This document shows positions 59,208-64,000 of a DNA stretch of 64,000 nucleotides, piece after piece (the first letter of the stretch is position 1; the number at the start of each line of letters is the position of its first letter). The position numbers and the translations under genes were made by a program. The DNA is taken from NCBI GenBank assembly GCA_944472155.2, contig OX235272.1, positions 3,952,354 through 4,016,353 on the forward strand. Direction: 5' to 3'. The notes under the pieces are model-generated. The model made no database searches. It saw only the letters and a list, made by a program, of their open reading frames with translations, and was not told the DNA's origin. The DNA comes from Trichobilharzia szidati. Taxonomy: Eukaryota; Platyhelminthes; Trematoda; Strigeidida; Schistosomatidae.

Positions 59208-60650
59208 TAAAATTTAGTGGCCACAAGATGTCCTAGTAGCACATCAAATAAATATTGCGCTGCCCAGAACTTTCCAATATCCAATATCGTTTTTACGAGC
59301 TAGTATAAACCAAATTGATTTCTTTGTGCTCGCTCCACTTTTCAATATACAGTTTCAGAACGGACCTTAAGCTTAATATGCTTGTTAATAGTTAGCTCAG
59401 GATAAATTTATCAGTTCTCAAACACTCTTGGATAACTGTGAAATTGTGAAAAACACTACAATAAGGAAGTGAATTAGTATTGTAGCGGTAAATAATTCCC
59501 CAAAATTATTAACCACAGCAATCATCACTCAACATTGGATGCTGACCATCACTGTTTAAGTCGACTTGTTTAGCTGAAGGCTTACGGTCAAGCATCCCCG
59601 CCATTTGGTGCTCCGTCGTGTCACGTGCGTGGACGATTACTAGCTAGCTAAGCATTCATTCCTACTCGCGATTTGGTCCCAAAATATATATCGTATTTGG
59701 ACGACAAAATCTGGTCTTTTGCTTTACCATTTGGTACTCGAAGAACGAACACTATAGTGGTTGTTGGTATAAGATCTTGCGTTAGTATAATCCGTACAAC
59801 TCGCGAACGTCGAATACCCGCAGCCCCTAAAGTATTCTCGATTTTGGCTGAGGATATAGGGTTACAAGCCTATGTGAACCAATAATAATAAACATCTGTA
59901 CTTATCTAATACCTCCTTTAACGACTCCGGTGAGGATGCGGATACTGTTTCCTCCGGTAGTCGGTCCCGAAATTTCATGACTCAGTGGGAGAAAAAGTAT
60001 TCCACAGTTATACACTTCCTACATAATTATTAAACTCCCTGACTAACTCCTCTGAGATATCCCAACTCGATAGAATGGAAAGAGATGATGGATCAGGTTC
60101 ATTGGCAATTCTTAAGATTTTCAAGTAACTGATTAGATATCTCTGCCCGTGATAGGATAAGAATTAGAGGTTTTGGCTTTCAAGTCGTCCTCGTATGATG
60201 GATTGATTTTACGGGGAGTTCTACGTATGGCCTTCCTTCGAACCCCTTGCAGAAGATAAGTCTCCGTCGAGATAAGATCTGGTTGCCTGGATTCTCTTTT
60301 CTAGTTTCGACCTCAACGGAAATGCATATAAGGTGATGAACACTCCATAAGTGATCCTAGTAAAAAGGGACCTGTGAATTGGCCAAGAAGTTATAAGGCT
60401 TTAAGCTGCCATTTCGTGACGGAATGCCATAGGTTTTAAGCTACTACTTACATTAGGGGGGACTGTTTCCCTTATTGTACTATGCGCTGAAACCTATGTG
60501 CTTAACGCGCACCGACGCACACTTCACTGAGATGGACCACTCTAATACACTATCGAGATCTCTCCACACCAGAGCTACAAATATTCTCCATTATTTCCTG
60601 ACACCGTAAGCATATCTCTATCATCCTGATGCCCTCTGCAAAACTTTGTG
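59208..60650. other. SMG6 upstream flank, no gene recognised
   Basis: It should contain the SMG6 promoter and 5' UTR. A CACGTG E-box is present near 59628. A 70-codon plus-strand open frame at 59673-59885 has no recognisable domain. Confidence 0.4.
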
Positions 60651-60654
60651 TCAC

Positions 60655-60830
60655 ATTAGGAGAGACCTATAGGAAACTAGGCGAGCCATAGTAGTTCATC
60701 AATATTCATGGTAAACTAGAGGAGACCCAATACTTCTCCTTGCCTCACTCCACTACGTATCGTTATTCAGGAAAACGGTTTTGAGTTGATACTGACTCTC
60801 TCTATTTTTCCTGCTCATGAAGAATTCTTC
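60655..60830 (-). mobile_element. possible non-LTR RT remnant
   Basis: Minus-strand frames read 'INSKPF', then 'SGVRQGEVLGLL' and 'MNIDELL', resembling RT block 4 (GVRQGxxLSPLLFxxYIDELL). Stops interrupt it and no other RT block is convincing. Confidence 0.4.
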
Positions 60831-62385
60831 GGTGTTATTGTGTGGAAGTTGAGACTATAAATGAAGTTGGTGTTTGTAAGTGCGTTCAAAGGTCTGATCG
60901 TGATTGGCTGATAGTTTTGGAGGCTTTATTAATCTCTTTATAATATCTTGGCCTGATTTGGTAGCTACTGTTAACACCGCTGCTACGAAAGAAGGGAGAA
61001 TATCGCCCTTATTTCTTAACTGCTTTATGAAGAGAGCACAGAGATATACAATCACACCACAACTCCCAGACACACCCTTTTGACTTGGGAACCCAAATGT
61101 TCACAATCTGCTCCGCTCGGCGCAGATAAGCCAATTGCCCAGTAAAAGCGAATGTATGAGGTTCAAATAAACAGATGAACTACTTCGATCCACTACATTA
61201 TCACCCAGTAGCTGAACCTGATTAAGTTCCCATCAACTCCTTCACCTAAGACACTTACACAATCTTTGCATGATAATATTCTATTACACATGTAACAAAT
61301 ATCCCTCCTCGAATCTGTTAGGTTTATCCCCCATAATCCTCAGTAAGTGGGTTTGAAGTAACTATTTTAGAAAAATTGTCTTAGTTACCATGCCTCTTAG
61401 TATTGCGTACAGAGGAATACACTCTGCCTTTCTGGCTGGAAGTAACCACCTTCAGCCAGTACCTGCCCATCTTCTTGCGCTCACCAAGAAAGTATAATTT
61501 TGAAATTGGTCTCCGAATCTTTTTAATTTATAAGCAATCTCCATCCGGATTTCAATAAAAAACACATAGTTCAGCAAAGATTCTCTTTCTGTCTGATTCA
61601 TTCTCTCAGCTGTACAACTGTTGTTATGTATATTTTTGTTTTTGAGTGCAAGTGGAGTTTGTCAGAAAAAAGTTGGTGAGGATTGCTGTTTATATCATCA
61701 AAGTATTTCAAATAATGTTACTGGGGGGCAAAAATTAGTAAGGGGGTAGTGTTGATGAGTTGTAAAAAATAGTTGTTAATGTTATTCAATGCATAATGGA
61801 AGATGAATAAATGTATTACAGTTATGTGGCAGAATGAATAATTTCATGAAGGAGTTTTGATTAGGATGCACGCAGAAACGAAAGAGAATATGCAGTAATC
61901 TAAGGACTGCAAAGAAATGCAAGTTATGGGGAGTTTGAAAAGCAGGCACAAAAACATCAAGTCAGTAAAACTCAACACGGTTGTTACCATGATAATAAGA
62001 TGATCTACTTTTGTATACATAACTCCTTTCCAAATGAATGACTAAGGCTTCAGCAATCCCATTCGAACTGTTGCGCTACAGGTGTTCTGTTTCAACATGA
62101 ATCATCTTTCCATATTTTTTTGGGAAATTTGCCTCGTTCTCCACATTATCCAGATATCAATACACAACAAGGACTGTATTGTGTCACCTATTACCATATA
62201 TGGTTTTCAATTGTACAATCTACAACCCCGAATTTGTCTGATATCCCTTCTAACCATGTTGGACTAATGATTTTATCCTCAGATGGTACTGTTCAAGGAA
62301 AGTCTGACTTTTTATTTTCCAATATATAGCTGCTTATATTCGTTTTTGATACCTCAATAATTTAACAACCTTTTCTATGTCCTCA
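60831..62385. other. no gene recognised
   Basis: Short ORFs only, on both strands, without domains. AT-rich. Confidence 0.4.
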
Positions 62386-62387
62386 AG

Positions 62388-63115
62388 AATTTTCTGCGGA
62401 AATTGTGAAAATTCTTGCTTCTACAATTTTCAAGTCTGTCGAAAGTGTAAATACCGTTAAGAGACTGAGATCTAATACCCTCCAACCATCTGAAGGCCTT
62501 AGTTCCTTTGACGATTCTACACTTTTGACACCAGACACACCCAGACTTATGGTATCTGATATCATGGGTGGACTGACAGAGAATGCGGCTTGTAGCAAAA
62601 ATGATTTACTGATACTTCAGAAGTCAATGGCAGACCTACAGAGCAAGTTTGACAGCATTATGCCCCTCGCGCAATTGTGTGACCCATCACAAAACATCTG
62701 TCTTGAATCACTTATGAAATCCGAGCGCATAATTGACTATTTGGCTGAAGAAGCTGTTAAGAGGATTATGTCTTCACATAACGTCTTGGCCTATAACATT
62801 CCAGACAGAGAGCCTATTGCCAAACTTAAAGCTTCGTGTCTGAAGGCTTGTAATATGTCGTTGACAGAATGTCAGGTTTTGCGTCTTCGTAAGAAATCTG
62901 CAAACCACTCACGTCCGGCGCTTTTCAAGTTCAGGTCTGTCGAAGAATCCAGGAATTTTCTGAAAGCTGGTAAGATAATAGGCTCTTCAACACCCTACAC
63001 TAGCATTAAGGTTGCACCTGATTTAACACCGTGCCAAAGACGATGCCGCTCAGGAACACTGAATACTGATAACTCTAATAGAACAACTATAATAATAATA
63101 ATGTATTTCATATAA
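62388..63115 (+). CDS. retrotransposon ORF1-like protein fragment
   Basis: An open frame runs from about 62388 (after an acceptor-like TCCTCAAG and an upstream TAA) to 63115. The first ATG-equivalent is uncertain, since the frame is open before 62405. The protein has a helical 'DLLILQKSMADLQSKFDSI' region, then 'SHNVLAYNIPDREP' and 'ECQVLRLRKKSANHSRPALF'. 'FKFRSVEESRNFLKAGKI' and 'KVAPDLTPCQRR' follow, the order seen in ORF1/gag-like proteins of CR1-type elements (RRM-like domain followed by APDxTPxQR). After that motif the frame becomes Asn/Ile-rich noise, so a frameshift or truncation near 63040 is likely. A spliced host gene remains possible. Confidence 0.5.
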
Positions 63116-63362
63116 ATTTACAAATTTACATGAAAATGCATGCCATTTTTACAGGCACGATCAAGTATGATATAATATCAAATCGTAGATTGTCTACAAG
63201 TTAATCGTATTTCAACTGTTAAATATTCGATACATATAATACACTCATTTTCTGAATTAGGCCGTATAGTTATTGAATTGTACAGTTGTCCTCCAGGTTG
63301 AGCGGGAAAATCGACTTCGTTCCGTTTTCATCCCGTGGTTGTAGGCATACGATAACCAACCG

Positions 63363-63409
63363 ATATTGAGGTAAATACACCTTTTACAAGGGTGTATTTA
63401 CCTCAATAT
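63363..63409. repeat. 19-bp perfect inverted repeat, 9-nt loop
   Basis: ATATTGAGGTAAATACACC (63363-63381) and its exact inverse complement (63391-63409) flank TTTTACAAG. Confidence 0.95.
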
Positions 63410-63554
63410 GTAGATGATGTTCCATGCGTCATTCCGCATGACCGCATGCGTCAGACATTTTTACAGGCACTGACAAGTATTAGCCAAGTATCATAAAAAG
63501 ACGCTGATGCCGACAGTAAAATGGTGGAAATAGATGAATGAACAGAATATAGTG

Positions 63555-63955
63555 TTGAAGTACATCGTTTACAGACTGACACAAAGGTCAAGAGCCAGAA
63601 AACATCAAAACCTATCCCACTGGTACTCCACCCATCTTCTTATAAGTTAGTTACCCCTCATTATGACAATCCATCCACTTTGAAGTACCAGTCCAATGCA
63701 GCAACCCAAGTGAGCAAGTTCTCTAGGCGTTATGACAAACGTCCTAATTCCACTAAGAAAACTAGAGCGCATGAGTTGTCCAAACAACAGGAACGTTATA
63801 TAGCATATGCTGGCTGCCCTTTTAGCCAACATCAGCCAGATAAACGTAAGAAAAAACGAACGGAATTAAGTGAATTTAACTGCGAACCCAGAGCACGAAA
63901 TCCATTTTATATGATGGAGACGCAAGCAAATCTGTGCCGTCTTTCTAAGAGATGA
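63555..63955 (+). CDS. unassigned basic protein fragment, possible terminal exon
   Basis: The frame is open from about 63555 (after a stop and an acceptor-like GAACAG) to TGA at 63953-63955, about 130 residues. It is rich in Lys, Arg, Ser and Gln: 'SKFSRRYDKRPNSTKKTRAH', 'QQERYIAYAGCPFSQHQPDK'. It ends 'MMETQANLCRLSKR'. I recognise no domain. Length and composition are better than the surrounding noise ORFs, so it may be the last exon of a plus-strand gene or a repeat-derived ORF. Confidence 0.3.
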
Positions 63956-64000
63956 CATGATAGAACAAGCTCCTGGAGGTAGGCCTAATTGGTCTTAAGT

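Noticed and set aside
59673..59885. 70-codon plus-strand ORF upstream of SMG6
   Set aside because: No recognisable domain, no splice context, and a length expected by chance in this much sequence.

Overview
The window is eukaryotic nuclear DNA from a blood fluke, almost certainly Schistosoma. The evidence is AT-rich sequence, small exons with clean GT-AG introns, and introns packed with schistosome repeats. These repeats include Sm-alpha-like tRNA-derived SINEs carrying hammerhead-ribozyme sequence, Penelope-like elements (PLEs) with a GIY-YIG domain, RTE/CR1-type LINEs and TAA microsatellites. I cannot assign the species from sequence alone.

Two conserved host genes are visible, both on the minus strand. 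The main one spans 59207 down to 10039. It is a complete 14-exon SMG6/EST1A gene (nonsense-mediated decay endonuclease and telomerase-associated protein). All 13 introns have GT-AG ends, all exon phases join, and the protein is 1452 aa. The N-terminus is disordered, a 14-3-3-like/TPR helical domain and helical hairpin domain follow, and the C-terminal PIN nuclease domain keeps its acidic active-site residues. The second is the first coding exon of COPS5/CSN5 (2800-2507), whose remaining exons lie left of the window.

Everything else is mostly transposon debris, in introns and flanks. I use working names. PLE means Penelope-like, with the best copy at 29.87-32.1 kb. LINE-S is a non-LTR element whose 3' end reads '...GSIVSTTGGTDEDIKARIGKAR...'. 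LINE-R is a second non-LTR family with '...RLRWLGHVLRMP...'. LTR-1, LTR-2 and LTR-3 are solo-LTR-like repeats. SINE-A, SINE-C, SINE-D and Sm-alpha-like are tRNA-headed short elements, and repeat X is an unassigned 430-530 bp family.

Layout: 0-2.5 kb CSN5 intron with PLEs and SINEs; 2.8-10 kb intergenic LINE debris; 10-59.2 kb SMG6 exons and repeat-filled introns; 59.2-64 kb upstream flank with an ORF1-like retroelement ORF, a 19-bp perfect palindrome and one unassigned ORF.

The most interesting structure is in the repeats. Two distinct tRNA-headed SINE families carry hammerhead-like folds. SINE-D ends in the LINE-S 3' tail. A triple nested insertion (SINE-D, then LTR-1, then LINE-S) has readable target duplications. 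LINE-S copies share a glutamine-rich tract in the reverse transcriptase. A GC-rich insertion is flanked by about 65 bp of duplicated target.
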